A DNA stretch of 64,000 nt. Source: Asticcacaulis sp. Its GTDB lineage: Bacteria > Pseudomonadota > Alphaproteobacteria > Caulobacterales > Caulobacteraceae. This document shows positions 1 to 8,668 of this stretch, piece by piece. Location: assembly GCF_027484505.1 (NCBI RefSeq), contig NZ_JAIXSV010000118.1, forward strand, positions 1-64,000, in the 5' to 3' direction. Both the position numbers and the translations under genes were made by a program. The notes under the pieces are model-generated. The model was not told the DNA's origin. It worked only from the letters and a program-made list of their open reading frames with translations, and ran no database searches. Each line of letters starts with the position of its first letter. Position 1 is the stretch's first letter.

Positions 1-71
1 AAGTGGCCAAGGCCAATCTGTGCAGAGGCTTCGGTACGCACCCACAGATGCATGTGCGCCCCCTCCCCCGA

Positions 72-836
72 TCAGGCCGTGAAGCCACCATCGACACACA
101 ACACGGTGCCGGTGATCCAGCGCGAGGTGTCGGCCAGCAGGAAGGCGATAGACGCCGCCACGTCCTCAGGCCGCCCCAGACCCAGAGGCTGCATGTCGAT
201 AATCTTCTGGAACTTCTCTTCGGAGACCTTGTTCTTGAAATTCTCCGACATCGGTGTTTCAACCATGGCCGGTGCAATGGCGTTGACGCGGATACCGTCC
301 CGGACCAGTTCGACCCCAAGCCCCTTGACGGCCGAGATCAGCCCACCTTTCGACGCCGCATAGACCACATTGCCCGGCGCGGTTTTCAGCGCCGCCGAGG
401 ACGAGACAAACACCAGCGAAGCCTGCGGCGTGTGGCAGACCTTGAGGCGGAACCCCTGCGCCAGCATCAGCGAGGCCGCCAGATTCTGCATCAGCACATC
501 GTGGGCAAAGGTGGGCGTCACCGCCTGTATGGGCAGGGTGCCCTGTATCCCGGCGCAATGGGCGATACCGTTCAGCGGCCCAACCTCGGCGCACAAGGCC
601 TTCAGCCAGGGCACGATACCGGCGGTGTCGGCCAGATCGAACAGCTTGCCCACATGGCCTTCGCCCTCCAGCAGGGAAAGCGTTTCCTCAAGCCGTTCAG
701 CGTTGCGGCCACTTGCCACCACGCGCGCCCCCAGCCGCGACAGATAGACCGCCGCCGCCTGTCCTATGCCGCTGGTCGCCCCGGTGACCAGAACGGTCCG
801 TCCCGTCATATCCATCGGATGAAATGAAGTCGTCAC
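72..836 (-). CDS. SDR-family 3-oxoacyl-ACP reductase-like oxidoreductase
   Basis: A classical short-chain dehydrogenase of 254 residues, the usual length for FabG-like enzymes. The N-terminal NAD(P)-binding motif TGATSGIG lies at residues 18-25. The catalytic tetrad is visible as the SSS stretch near 143 and the YAASK motif near 157-161, and the C-terminus ends in the common VDGGF signature. It is the last gene of a tightly overlapping minus-strand operon (KAS III, Rieske oxygenase, this gene), sharing an ATGA-type 4-bp overlap with the Rieske gene. Beside a ketoacyl synthase and an acyl carrier protein, a beta-ketoacyl-thioester reductase role is likely by inference. A sugar or alcohol dehydrogenase role cannot be excluded. 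Confidence 0.88.
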   Translation of the reverse strand: MTTSFHPMDMTGRTVLVTGATSGIGQAAAVYLSRLGARVVASGRNAERLEETLSLLEGEGHVGKLFDLADTAGIVPWLKALCAEVGPLNGIAHCAGIQGTLPIQAVTPTFAHDVLMQNLAASLMLAQGFRLKVCHTPQASLVFVSSSAALKTAPGNVVYAASKGGLISAVKGLGVELVRDGIRVNAIAPAMVETPMSENFKNKVSEEKFQKIIDMQPLGLGRPEDVAASIAFLLADTSRWITGTVLCVDGGFTA

Positions 837-1996
837 GGCATATCTCTTTCAGCAGGAGGGGGAGGCGTCATCAGGTGCATATAGGTGCGCTGAAACTCAG
901 CGATACGGTCTTCCATGGCCCCCAGAAGCGGCGGCCGCTCCGGCGGCGCATCGCGCATCCCGGCCTGGGTCACCTGACAGATGTCGCGGTCTTCGTCACG
1001 GACCTGTTTCGTAAAGCCGCGCAGGCTATCGGCCACCATGTCGCGCGCGGCGCGGCCATTGTTTTTACCGAGCCAGCCCGTTGTCGTCAGACGCAGACTG
1101 TCCGTGCCGGTCGGCTCAAACGTCTGAAACGTCAGAAACGCCCCGTAGGAGAAGGTCACGATGATGTTGGGGAAGATCAGAAAGCTGGTATATTCCGGGT
1201 AAAGATCACCGCGCTCAAGCTCTATGGCGCGCGCCACATTGTCCCACCATTTGCGTGAGCGGTCGCGCAGCTTACCGGTATAGCGGCTATGGCCCGCATC
1301 GGTGCTCAGCGTCAGATCGGTAGACAGGATAAGGCTGAAACTGCCCGAATGGACCATGGGCAGATGATAGCCTTCGGCGGCATTGTCCATGCCCAGCTTC
1401 CAGTTGACCGACCAGTCGAGCACTTCGTGCTCAAAACGGTCCGGACAGGCCTCGGAAACGTGGGCGAGGTCATCATAAAAGCTGCCCAGAAAGGTTTTCA
1501 GGTCAGGCCCCTCGGCATTCATCCGTACAAAGACGAAATGCCCGACGGTTTCCAGCGCATAGGCTTTCAGCGCCAGCGCGTCCTTATCGGCGTCGTTAAA
1601 CTCAAAATTCTGCCGGTTCAGCGGGATGCCCGCCGGGCGGCCCGCCGCATCGTAGGTCCAGCCATGATAGGGACAGGTCAGGGGCCGGTTGCCCGACCGC
1701 GTACACTGGATTCGGGCAAAGCGGTGCGAGCAGACATTGCGAAAGGCACGCAAAACGCCCTCACAGTTTTGCACGACGATGCTGTGGGGGCCAACCTGAA
1801 AGGTAAGGAAATCATTGGGCTGCGCCAGATCCCGCACAAAGCCGACGCACAGCCAGCTACGCGCAAAGACGCGCTCAATCTCAGCCGAGAGGATGTCCTC
1901 GCGATAGTAATGATCCGCCGGGATCAGACCCAGCCTTTGCCTCCAGGTTTCATGCGTCGGGGGCATGTCCTGAGGCGCTGCGTCAGTCATACTCAT
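833..1996 (-). CDS. Rieske [2Fe-2S] ring-hydroxylating oxygenase, alpha-subunit type
   Basis: An oxygenase component of about 387 residues. The Rieske cluster ligands appear as a C-x-H pair in NVCSHRF and a C-x2-H pair in [10 protein letters not shown], in the N-terminal third. The C-terminal half, with [13 protein letters not shown], carries the likely mononuclear iron ligands of the catalytic domain. Enzymes of this family hydroxylate, demethylate or desaturate small molecules using electrons from a partner reductase; none is encoded nearby. Three in-frame ATGs occur at the 5' end. The second (MSMTD) overlaps the KAS III stop and is chosen here, but the start is uncertain. The substrate is unknown; the context suggests an acyl or sugar intermediate bound for glycan decoration. 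Confidence 0.88.
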   Translation of the reverse strand: MSMTDAAPQDMPPTHETWRQRLGLIPADHYYREDILSAEIERVFARSWLCVGFVRDLAQPNDFLTFQVGPHSIVVQNCEGVLRAFRNVCSHRFARIQCTRSGNRPLTCPYHGWTYDAAGRPAGIPLNRQNFEFNDADKDALALKAYALETVGHFVFVRMNAEGPDLKTFLGSFYDDLAHVSEACPDRFEHEVLDWSVNWKLGMDNAAEGYHLPMVHSGSFSLILSTDLTLSTDAGHSRYTGKLRDRSRKWWDNVARAIELERGDLYPEYTSFLIFPNIIVTFSYGAFLTFQTFEPTGTDSLRLTTTGWLGKNNGRAARDMVADSLRGFTKQVRDEDRDICQVTQAGMRDAPPERPPLLGAMEDRIAEFQRTYMHLMTPPPPAERDMP

Positions 1997-3050
1997 CGAC
2001 CACACAGTGTGGCATCGGGCCCAGATGCAGCTTCAGAGCTGCCCACGACCAGCCGATACCAAAACCGACCAGCAGGACCGGTGTGGGGGTGGCGAAGGTA
2101 TCGGACAGACGGTCGGCAATGGTCAGGGGGATCGAGGCCGAAGAGGTGTTGCCATAGGTTTCCATGGCGATCGGCACCTTCTCCGCCGGCAGGCCCGCCT
2201 TCTTGCGCAGATGTTCGAGCATGAAGACATTGGCCTGATGGAAGACGACATGGTCTATGTCCTCAACCGTGCTGCCGGAGGCGGCGAGGATCTGATTGAC
2301 CAGAGACGGGACGTTTTTGAGCGTGAAGGTGAAGACTTCGGGGCCATTGAGATAGAGGCGCGAGGCGCGGTAAAGCCGGGCCTGCGTCTCTTCGTCCTGC
2401 GGCCCCTCCTGCGGCAGAAGCGGCAGCTTGATGCCCCCGGCCTCGACCATGATGTGCGGGGCGCCGGCCCCATCGGTGCCGAACACACCCGTCATTTCCG
2501 GGGCAGACGCATCCACCTCCAGCGCCGTGGCGGTCCCTGCATCCCCAAACAGCGGCACGGTGGCGCGATCATCCTTCAAAAGGCGCGAGGTCGAGACATC
2601 CCCGGCCAGCAGCAGGCCGCGTGCCGGACGCCCGCCAATGCTCAGCGTCTTCAGAAGCGAAGCCACCATCCACAGGCCGTAGGTATAGCCCGAACAGCCC
2701 AGATTGACGTCAAAGGCCAGACACGACCCCAGACCCAGCCGGTGTTGCAGCGCGCAGGCGGTGGCCGGGGCCACATAGTCGGCGCTTTGGGTGACAAAGA
2801 TCAGCACATCAATGCTGTCGCGCGCCCAGCCCAGCTGATCCAACATACCTTCGGCGGCACGCTGACACAGGTCGGAGGTCATCACCCCTTCCGGGGCGAT
2901 GCGTCGTGAGCGCACGCCGATGGATTTGATCAGGCGTTCGCGCTCGGCCTCATCGGGGATCAGCCCCTCCTCGGCCAGCGTCCGTCCGGTCTTGGGAACA
3001 CAGGCCCGGATGCCACGCACCGCCACGCCCTGCAATCTGCCTTCGGTCAT
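1983..3050 (-). CDS. beta-ketoacyl-ACP synthase III (FabH-like)
   Basis: A 355-residue thiolase-fold condensing enzyme. The catalytic triad of KAS III is complete: Cys119 in NLGCSGYTYG, His in VVFHQAN near 270 and Asn in ETYGNTSSAS near 305. FabH enzymes condense an acyl-CoA starter with a malonyl-ACP, or transfer acyl groups. The gene opens a minus-strand operon and faces an acyl carrier protein gene across a 191-bp divergent intergenic region with two CtrA-type boxes. Because its companions are a Rieske oxygenase, an SDR, a PhyH oxygenase and a pseudaminate cytidylyltransferase, it probably makes a dedicated short acyl chain rather than membrane fatty acids. fabH/acp paralogues also occur in flagellar glycosylation loci such as that of Campylobacter jejuni. 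Confidence 0.9.
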   Translation of the reverse strand: MTEGRLQGVAVRGIRACVPKTGRTLAEEGLIPDEAERERLIKSIGVRSRRIAPEGVMTSDLCQRAAEGMLDQLGWARDSIDVLIFVTQSADYVAPATACALQHRLGLGSCLAFDVNLGCSGYTYGLWMVASLLKTLSIGGRPARGLLLAGDVSTSRLLKDDRATVPLFGDAGTATALEVDASAPEMTGVFGTDGAGAPHIMVEAGGIKLPLLPQEGPQDEETQARLYRASRLYLNGPEVFTFTLKNVPSLVNQILAASGSTVEDIDHVVFHQANVFMLEHLRKKAGLPAEKVPIAMETYGNTSSASIPLTIADRLSDTFATPTPVLLVGFGIGWSWAALKLHLGPMPHCVVDEYD

Positions 3051-3104
3051 GAAACGCTCCCGAATCCCTTGTTATGGCCTGTGCCTCTCATCCGCTGCTT
3101 TGCG

Positions 3105-3119
3105 TTAAGATCGCGTTAA
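3105..3119. promoter_or_regulatory. CtrA-type box upstream of the KAS III operon
   Basis: The sequence TTAAGATCGCGTTAA is a perfect TTAA-N7-TTAA match to the binding site of CtrA, the cell-cycle response regulator of Caulobacterales. It lies about 55-69 bp upstream of the KAS III ATG. That CtrA acts here is inferred from the motif and position. Confidence 0.6.
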
Positions 3120-3166
3120 GGGACGGGTCCCGGCGCCTGCGCGCCATGCCCGGACGGACCCTGGGT

Positions 3167-3181
3167 TTAAGGGAATATTAA
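3167..3181. promoter_or_regulatory. CtrA-type box upstream of the ACP operon
   Basis: The sequence TTAAGGGAATATTAA is a second perfect TTAA-N7-TTAA site, 61-75 bp upstream of the ACP start codon. The two boxes sit symmetrically, each about 60 bp from the gene it faces, as expected if both divergent operons are controlled together. Confidence 0.6.
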
Positions 3182-3241
3182 GCGGATCACCCAAGGATCC
3201 AACCGCACAATTTCAATACTTACGGCGCGGGAAAAAACCTT

Positions 3242-3463
3242 ATGACCGACCAGACCTTCATCGCCTCTGTGGCGGAAATTCTCGAAATCGACCCGGCGGG
3301 TCTGACGGGTGCGGAAACCCTGACAGAGCTTGGCAACTGGGACAGCCTCGCCGTCATCACCTTTGTGGCCATGGCCGACGCTAACTACAATACGGTGGTC
3401 AGCGGCGATCAGCTGCGCGCCGCGCAAACCATCAACGATCTGGCCGCTCTGGTCGGGCTCTGA
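3242..3463 (+). CDS. Acyl carrier protein
   Basis: A 73-residue four-helix acyl carrier protein. The phosphopantetheine attachment serine is Ser35 in GNWDSLA, a variant of the usual DSL motif. The tryptophan before the DSL is typical of specialised ACPs rather than the fatty-acid AcpP. It carries acyl thioesters for the neighbouring KAS III and SDR and is followed after 14 bp by a PhyH-type oxygenase, which may act on the ACP-bound chain; that coupling is inference. It is the first gene of the plus-strand operon that ends with pseF. Confidence 0.9.
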   Translation: MTDQTFIASVAEILEIDPAGLTGAETLTELGNWDSLAVITFVAMADANYNTVVSGDQLRAAQTINDLAALVGL

Positions 3464-3477
3464 GACCGGCGCACGCC

Positions 3478-4407
3478 GTGGCCCAGACGCCGGGATTGCG
3501 AGAACGCCTGAAAACGCGGGTTCCCTCCTGGCGGCATTTTGCCGCGCGCGCCCGCGCTGACCGGCGCAATATCGCCTATGACCTGTTGCCGCTGCTCGAT
3601 TATCGCGGCCGGCAACGGGTGGGCCGCCTGATCCGTCAGTTCAAGCCGCGCACACCCGACCTTGCGCCCTCACCTCTGGCCCAGTCCCTGTGTGCCGGGC
3701 TACGCGAAGACGGCTTTACCGCTATTCAGCCGTCCATTGACGCGCAGGTGTTGAGCGACCTCACGGCCTATTTCCGCGACCTGCCCTGCCACGACCCCTA
3801 TCGCCCGCATCTGGGGCGGTTTCGCTGGGATGAGGTGCCGTCCGACGACATCAATATCGGCTATTTCACGCCCGAAGAGGTGATCCGCGCGCCCCATGCG
3901 CTGGCACTGGCCAACCATCCGGACGTTCTGGCGGCTGCCGAGCTGTATCTGGGGGCGCGGCCCATTCTCGACAATATCGGGGCCGTGTGGTCCTTCCCCG
4001 GCCGCGCCACGGCCAAGGGCGTGCAGCGGTTTCATCGCGATTACGACTGCGTGGGCAATGTCAAACTCTTCTACTACCTGACCGACATCGACGCCCAATC
4101 CGGCCCGCATGTGTTCGTGCGCGGCTCACACCGCTCCCCCATTCTCGAAACGGGCAAGGCCCAGACAGATGCCGACATCGAAGCGGCCTTCGGGGCCGAC
4201 AAGGTGGTGACGTTGACCGCCCCCGCCGGCTCGTGGTTTCTCGAAGACGTCTATGGCTTCCATAAGGGGCTTTTGCCCGTGTCGCGCCCGCGTCTGCTGC
4301 TGGCGTTTCAGTATAATCTCTACGTCACCCCGCATTCGCCCAAGGCCCCGGTGATGGACAATCCCGGCGGATTTGACCCCTATATCAATCAGGTCTTTCT
4401 GCGATGA
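3478..4407 (+). CDS. Phytanoyl-CoA dioxygenase (PhyH) family Fe(II)/2-oxoglutarate oxygenase
   Basis: A 309-residue cupin-fold oxygenase starting at GTG. The iron-binding HxD is His186/Asp188 in RFHRDYD and the distal His is in VYGFHKG near 262. An Arg in SRPRLLL just after it is a plausible 2-oxoglutarate ligand. PhyH enzymes hydroxylate acyl-CoAs, acyl- or aminoacyl-carrier proteins and small metabolites. It sits 14 bp after the ACP gene and its stop overlaps the pseF start by ATGA, so translational coupling is likely. The first 70 residues are extra and of unknown function. The substrate is unknown; an ACP-bound acyl group or a sugar precursor fits the context. Confidence 0.85.
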   Translation: MAQTPGLRERLKTRVPSWRHFAARARADRRNIAYDLLPLLDYRGRQRVGRLIRQFKPRTPDLAPSPLAQSLCAGLREDGFTAIQPSIDAQVLSDLTAYFRDLPCHDPYRPHLGRFRWDEVPSDDINIGYFTPEEVIRAPHALALANHPDVLAAAELYLGARPILDNIGAVWSFPGRATAKGVQRFHRDYDCVGNVKLFYYLTDIDAQSGPHVFVRGSHRSPILETGKAQTDADIEAAFGADKVVTLTAPAGSWFLEDVYGFHKGLLPVSRPRLLLAFQYNLYVTPHSPKAPVMDNPGGFDPYINQVFLR

Positions 4408-5096
4408 GACGGGTCTGTATCATTCCGGCGCGCGGCGGGTCGAAGCGCATCCCGCGCAAGAATATCAAGCCCTTCTTTGGGCAGCCCATGATCGGCTATT
4501 CGATCCGGGCCGCCCTTGAGTCCGGCCTGTTTGCGCGTATCATCGTCTCCACCGATGACGCCGAAATCGCTGAGGTGGCGCGCGCCTGCGGGGCACAGAC
4601 GCCGTTTGTGCGCCCGCCGGAGCTGTCCAACGACCATGCCGGGACCGGCGCGGTCATGGCCCACGCGCTCGACTGGCTGATCACTCAGGGCGAACGGCCC
4701 GACGCCCTGTGCTGCCTCTATGCCACCGCTCCGTTTCTGACGGCGAAACGCCTGATCGAGGGCTGGGAAGCGCTTCAGGGCAAGCGCCACGCCTTTTCGG
4801 TGACCAGCTACGCCTTCCCTATCCAGCGCGCGCTTTACGTCACGCGTGAGGGCGGCGTGGCCATGTTCCAGCCCGAACATCGCATGACGCGCTCTCAGGA
4901 CCTGACACCCGCCTATCATGATGCCGCGCAGTTCTACTGGAGCTGGACAGAGGCGGCGCTGAATGGCGAAGACGTCTTTTCGATCCATTCCGCCCCGGTC
5001 ATCCTGCCGCGCACTGAGGTCGTCGATATCGACACGCCCGAAGACTGGGAGGTCGCCGAACAGATGTTCGCGGCACTCAGGGCCGGTGAGAAATAG
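4404..5096 (+). CDS. pseF: Pseudaminic acid cytidylyltransferase (PseF-type)
   Basis: Transfers CMP from CTP to a nonulosonic acid. The N-terminal nucleotide-binding motif IIPARGGSKRIPRKNI is that of CMP-nonulosonate synthetases. Internal signatures such as SVTSYAFPIQRAL, EHRMTRSQD and AYHDAAQFYW match the PseF branch rather than NeuA. Length (230 residues) is normal. Activated pseudaminate is used for flagellin glycosylation in Caulobacter and Campylobacter. The other pse genes (pseB, C, H, G, I) are not in this window, so the pathway must be completed elsewhere. Its operon with ACP and PhyH genes is unusual and suggests a modified nonulosonate. Confidence 0.88.
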   Translation: MRRVCIIPARGGSKRIPRKNIKPFFGQPMIGYSIRAALESGLFARIIVSTDDAEIAEVARACGAQTPFVRPPELSNDHAGTGAVMAHALDWLITQGERPDALCCLYATAPFLTAKRLIEGWEALQGKRHAFSVTSYAFPIQRALYVTREGGVAMFQPEHRMTRSQDLTPAYHDAAQFYWSWTEAALNGEDVFSIHSAPVILPRTEVVDIDTPEDWEVAEQMFAALRAGEK

Positions 5097-5167
5097 TAAT
5101 CATCGAAACGAATGGCGCGATTTCAGAGACTTGGCAGCGCAATTACCGCTTAAGTGCGGGAATTTTA

Positions 5168-5194
5168 TTGACGCCCCCAAAGTCAGGCTATAGC
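5168..5194 (+). promoter_or_regulatory. Candidate promoter of cimA giving a nearly leaderless mRNA
   Basis: A TTGACG -35-like and a TATAGC -10-like hexamer are separated by 15 bp, slightly short. Only six bases separate the -10 from the cimA ATG, so the transcript would begin at or next to the start codon. Confidence 0.4.
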
Positions 5195-5200
5195 TGAGCC

Positions 5201-6793
5201 ATGGCCGAGCGTATCTATCTTTATGACTCCACCCTGCGCGACGGATCGCAGGCGCAGGGAATTGACTTCACCGTTGCCGACAAGCTGGCGATTGCTGAGG
5301 CGCTTGACGCCTTTGGCATCGACTATATCGAAGGCGGCTGGCCGGGGGCCAACCCCACGGATGACGCCTTTTTTGCCCGCGTGCCGAAGACGCGCTTTGC
5401 GAAAGTGTCGGCCTTTGGCATGACACGTCGCGCCGGGCGTTCGGCCTCAAACGATCCGGGCCTTCAGGATATTCTCAATGCCAATACCCCGGCCGTCTGT
5501 CTGGTCGGCAAGAGCTGGGACTGGCAGGTCGAGACGGCGCTGAAGGTGTCAACGAGCGAAAACCTGAAGATGATCGGTGACTCGCTTACCCACATGATCG
5601 CGCAGGGCCGCGAGGCGCATTTCGACGCCGAACACTTCTTCGATGGCTATAAGGCCAATCCCGCCTATGCGCTGGAAGCCCTCAGCGCGGCCTATGAAGC
5701 CGGGGCGGAGTGGATCATCCTGTGCGACACCAATGGCGGATCGATGCCGTCCGAGGTGTACCGCATCGTCTCCGACGTCAAGGCGAAGTTGCCAGAGGCG
5801 AAACTGGGCATCCACTGCCATAATGATACCGAACAGGCGGTAGCCAATTCGCTGGCCGCAGTGGAAGCGGGCGTGCGTCAGATTCAGGGCACGATCAACG
5901 GCATTGGTGAGCGCTGCGGCAATGCCAATCTGATTGCCCTGATCCCAACCCTGATGCTCAAGATGGGCTACGAGACAGGCGTGTCGATGGAACAACTCAA
6001 AGAGATCGGGTCGCTGTCGCGTCTGATCGACGACCGTCTGAACCGCGTGCCCAACCGCCACGCCGCCTATGTCGGCAAGAGCGCCTTTGCGCACAAGGGT
6101 GGCCTGCACGTGTCAGCCATGGCGCGCGACAGCCGCTCCTATGAACATATCGACCCGGCTCTGGTCGGCAATACGCGGCTGATCCTCGTCTCGGACAAGG
6201 CCGGACGCGCCAATGTGCTGAACCGTTTGGAGCAGATGGGCATTGAGGTCGCCGCTGATGATGAGCGCGTCAATGAGCTGGTCCGGATCGTCAAGGACCG
6301 CGAGGCGATGGGCTACGCCTATGAAGACGCCAGCGCCTCGTTCGAGCTTCTGGCCCGCGGGCTTCTGGGGCAGTTGCCGCGCTATTATGAACTCCTCAGC
6401 TATCGCGCGCTGAACGAATGCCGCGTTGAAGCCTCCGGGGCGCAGGACACGATGGCCGAGGCGACCGTCAAGCTGTCGGTCGCCGGCGAAACCGTGATGA
6501 CGGTGGCCGAAGGCAATGGCCCGGTCAACGCGCTGGATGAGGCGCTGCGTAAGGCCCTGATGCCGCACTATCCGGAACTGAAGGCCATGCACCTTTCGGA
6601 CTATAAGGTGCGCATCCTGACGCCGTCGGACGCCACGGCGGCCCTGACGCGAGTGGTGATCGAAAGCCGCGATACGGACGGCCACGCCTGGCATACGCTG
6701 GGGGTCAGCCCGAACGTGATTGATGCGTCAAACGACGCCCTGTTTGACGCGGTGACGTGGTTCCTGCTCAAGCAGAAGGTCGCTGTTCGCTAA
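5201..6793 (+). CDS. cimA: (R)-citramalate synthase
   Basis: Condenses pyruvate and acetyl-CoA to citramalate, feeding isoleucine synthesis from pyruvate. The N-terminal HMGL-like TIM barrel has the DSTLRDGSQ metal/catalytic motif at residues 9-17 and HCHNDTEQAVANSLAAVEAG further on, with GTINGIGERCGNANL typical of the LeuA/CimA family. A C-terminal LeuA-type dimerisation/regulatory domain spans about 390-530. The 530-residue length and the GGWPGANP segment fit the long CimA type rather than homocitrate synthase. It is monocistronic, with a predicted leaderless promoter and a strong intrinsic terminator downstream. Confidence 0.93.
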   Translation: MAERIYLYDSTLRDGSQAQGIDFTVADKLAIAEALDAFGIDYIEGGWPGANPTDDAFFARVPKTRFAKVSAFGMTRRAGRSASNDPGLQDILNANTPAVCLVGKSWDWQVETALKVSTSENLKMIGDSLTHMIAQGREAHFDAEHFFDGYKANPAYALEALSAAYEAGAEWIILCDTNGGSMPSEVYRIVSDVKAKLPEAKLGIHCHNDTEQAVANSLAAVEAGVRQIQGTINGIGERCGNANLIALIPTLMLKMGYETGVSMEQLKEIGSLSRLIDDRLNRVPNRHAAYVGKSAFAHKGGLHVSAMARDSRSYEHIDPALVGNTRLILVSDKAGRANVLNRLEQMGIEVAADDERVNELVRIVKDREAMGYAYEDASASFELLARGLLGQLPRYYELLSYRALNECRVEASGAQDTMAEATVKLSVAGETVMTVAEGNGPVNALDEALRKALMPHYPELKAMHLSDYKVRILTPSDATAALTRVVIESRDTDGHAWHTLGVSPNVIDASNDALFDAVTWFLLKQKVAVR

Positions 6794-6803
6794 AACCGGG
6801 CTT

Positions 6804-6836
6804 GAGCGGAATGATCCAATAAAGATCATTCCGCTC
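6804..6836. repeat. Dispersed palindrome, GAGCGGAATGATC family
   Basis: A perfect 13-bp inverted repeat (gagcggaatgatc / gatcattccgctc) with a 7-base loop, just downstream of cimA. Related palindromes bounded by gagcg...cgctc occur at 23647, 24313 and 57983, so this is a dispersed element rather than a gene-specific site. It has no T-run. Confidence 0.75.
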
Positions 6837-6858
6837 TGAATATCGTGACTGAAAGGAA

Positions 6859-6896
6859 GAACCCCGCTTCGATGAAGCGGGGTTCTGCGTTTTTTG
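6859..6896 (+). terminator. Intrinsic terminator between cimA and the transporter gene
   Basis: A perfect 12-bp GC-rich stem (gaaccccgcttc / gaagcggggttc) with a three-base loop is followed by tgcgtttttt. It terminates cimA. The genes converge here and the stem may also stop minus-strand transcription, though that side has a poorer T-run. Confidence 0.85.
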
Positions 6897-6898
6897 GC

Positions 6899-8512
6899 TT
6901 ATCGCTTATAGCGGCCCCACAGGTGCTCGAACTTAAAGCCGGTCAGGTTTTCGACCACACGACGGCTCTCTTCCGACTCCGGCTCGGTTTCGCCCGCACG
7001 CAGACGCTCGACTTCGTGGACAAGAATGCCGTGGGATTTGACATTGAGGCCGAAGCTCCACGAAATGATCATACCCAGCACCATGACGACGATCGGACCC
7101 GCGATCAGGACCAGCACAATCGTGTGGATGGCTTCCGGCGTCTGCTGGATGACCACGGTCGAGTCCTTCGGGGCCGCCAGATAGCCGCCCTGATTGATGA
7201 TCCAGCCGGTCGCAACGATAGCCGCCGATTGCGCCATCTTGCGCACCAGGGTCATAACCCCGGCGAAGATACCTTCACGACGCTGACCGGTCACCGCTTC
7301 ATCAATATCCGGCAGGTAGTTATAGACCGACCACGGTACGAAGTTCAGCGTGCCACGCCCCAGACCTGCCAGAATGATCGGCACGATCAGCCAGAAGGCA
7401 ACGCCGAAATTGGAGTGGTTAAAGGCGGCAAACAGGTTGCCGTTGAGGCCTTCAAGGCCGGCCGCAATGCCTTCGGGCTGCGTGAAGTAGAAGGCGAGGA
7501 ACAGCAGAAGCGCCGCGCCCACAAAGCTGATGGCGATGCGGTAGGCCAGGGTCGGGCCGGTCTTGATCACCACCTGAATGGCGATCATCACCGAAACGAG
7601 CTGCGCGATGTACATCAGCGTCATCATGCCCGAAATCAGCGTCGTGGTTTCGCCCTTGCTCAGCGTTGCCCCAGCCGCCAGAACAGTCGCCACAAACAGC
7701 GGGAAGGCGGTGTTGAAGATATCCTGCGACAGGTAGCCGCCCAGATAGATCGACAGGTGCTGACGAAAGGCGCGCAGTTTCAGCGTCGAGAACAGGTCGC
7801 GGAACATGTTGACCGGGATCATCAGCGCGGCGGCGGCATTGAAGGGCTGCGGCTGAATACGCTTTTCATCTTCCGTGTACGGACGCTCCCACGAGAAGAT
7901 GACCACCAGAATGACCACCAGCGAGAACAGCAAACCAAAAATGGTCGCCATGATCAGGAAGGTGTCCGGCGAATCCTTGCCGCCGAAATTGTCGATAATG
8001 AAGGTCGGCAGGTAGGAGGCGAGGATGGCAGAGGACTGCGCAATGATCATGCGTGCCCCGGCGAACTTGGCTTTTTCCTTGTAATCCTTGGTCATTTCCG
8101 CGGCGAGGGTTTCCCACGGAATGAGGAACATGGTGTAGAGCAGTTCGAAGAAGATAAAGACGAAGAGATAGTACCAGAAGGTCTGACCCGTCACGAACAA
8201 CAACGCGAAGGACGGCAGAAGCGGTATGGTGATCAGCAGGAAAATCTTGCGCCGGCCAATCTTTCGCCCCACCCAGGTATGGCGCAGATTGTCGGATATA
8301 TAGCCGATCAGTGGGCAGGTGATGGCTTCCAGCAGGCGCGGCAGACCGAGGATAAACCCGGCATCAATGGCGCTCAGACCGCAGAAGTTGGTGAAGAAAT
8401 AGAACAGCCAGCCGGTGATGACGGCCTGAGCCCCGGCACCGAGCATGTCGCCCGATCCCCAGCCCCAGTAGTTCATCCAACCCGGTTTACGTACGCTTGC
8501 CGCTTCGGCCAT
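6899..8512 (-). CDS. GPH-family (MelB-like) sugar:cation symporter
   Basis: A 537-residue major-facilitator-type protein with about twelve hydrophobic segments. The N-terminus WGWGSGDMLGAGAQAV and the loop DNLRHTWVGRKIGRRK follow the glycoside-pentoside-hexuronide symporter pattern (DxxG...GRRK). An extended loop near 190-220 and a charged tail are present. It is the last gene of the minus-strand unit containing the GH43-GH35 and GH105 genes, so it most likely imports unsaturated rhamnogalacturonan or galactoside oligosaccharides across the inner membrane. Substrate assignment is from context only. Confidence 0.85.
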   Translation of the reverse strand: MAEAASVRKPGWMNYWGWGSGDMLGAGAQAVITGWLFYFFTNFCGLSAIDAGFILGLPRLLEAITCPLIGYISDNLRHTWVGRKIGRRKIFLLITIPLLPSFALLFVTGQTFWYYLFVFIFFELLYTMFLIPWETLAAEMTKDYKEKAKFAGARMIIAQSSAILASYLPTFIIDNFGGKDSPDTFLIMATIFGLLFSLVVILVVIFSWERPYTEDEKRIQPQPFNAAAALMIPVNMFRDLFSTLKLRAFRQHLSIYLGGYLSQDIFNTAFPLFVATVLAAGATLSKGETTTLISGMMTLMYIAQLVSVMIAIQVVIKTGPTLAYRIAISFVGAALLLFLAFYFTQPEGIAAGLEGLNGNLFAAFNHSNFGVAFWLIVPIILAGLGRGTLNFVPWSVYNYLPDIDEAVTGQRREGIFAGVMTLVRKMAQSAAIVATGWIINQGGYLAAPKDSTVVIQQTPEAIHTIVLVLIAGPIVVMVLGMIISWSFGLNVKSHGILVHEVERLRAGETEPESEESRRVVENLTGFKFEHLWGRYKR

Positions 8513-8534
8513 ATCGTTTCACTCCCAAAATCCG

Positions 8535-8578
8535 CCTCCCCTGCATAGCGGGGGAGGTGTCGCCGTTTTGACGGCGAC
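8535..8578. repeat. REP-like double palindrome
   Basis: Two adjacent palindromes between the GH105 and transporter genes: a cctcccc...ggggagg hairpin followed by a perfect 8-bp stem gtcgccgt/acggcgac. The combination resembles the GC-rich REP-type intergenic repeats frequent in Caulobacterales; that comparison is from memory. Confidence 0.55.
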
Positions 8579-8630
8579 GCAGCGGGCTGATCATGCCGAC
8601 CTAAACCCCACCGTCTTTTTTTGGCTCACA

Positions 8631-8664
8631 CCAAAAAATCCACCTCCCCTGAACCGGGGAGGTG
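8631..8664 (-). terminator. Intrinsic terminator of the GH105 gene
   Basis: On the minus strand the 9-bp stem cacctcccc/ggggaggtg is followed by gattttttgg. It lies five bases after the GH105 stop and could reduce read-through into the transporter gene. Confidence 0.7.
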
Positions 8665-8668
8665 CGTG

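Noticed and set aside
1-71. Possible upstream gene fragment at the window start
   Set aside because: Only 71 bases are available and no frame can be assigned to a product.
6845-8548. A 567-residue plus-strand ORF
   Set aside because: It is the shadow of the GPH transporter gene. Its translation is rich in His, Gln, Arg and Asp without any family signature.
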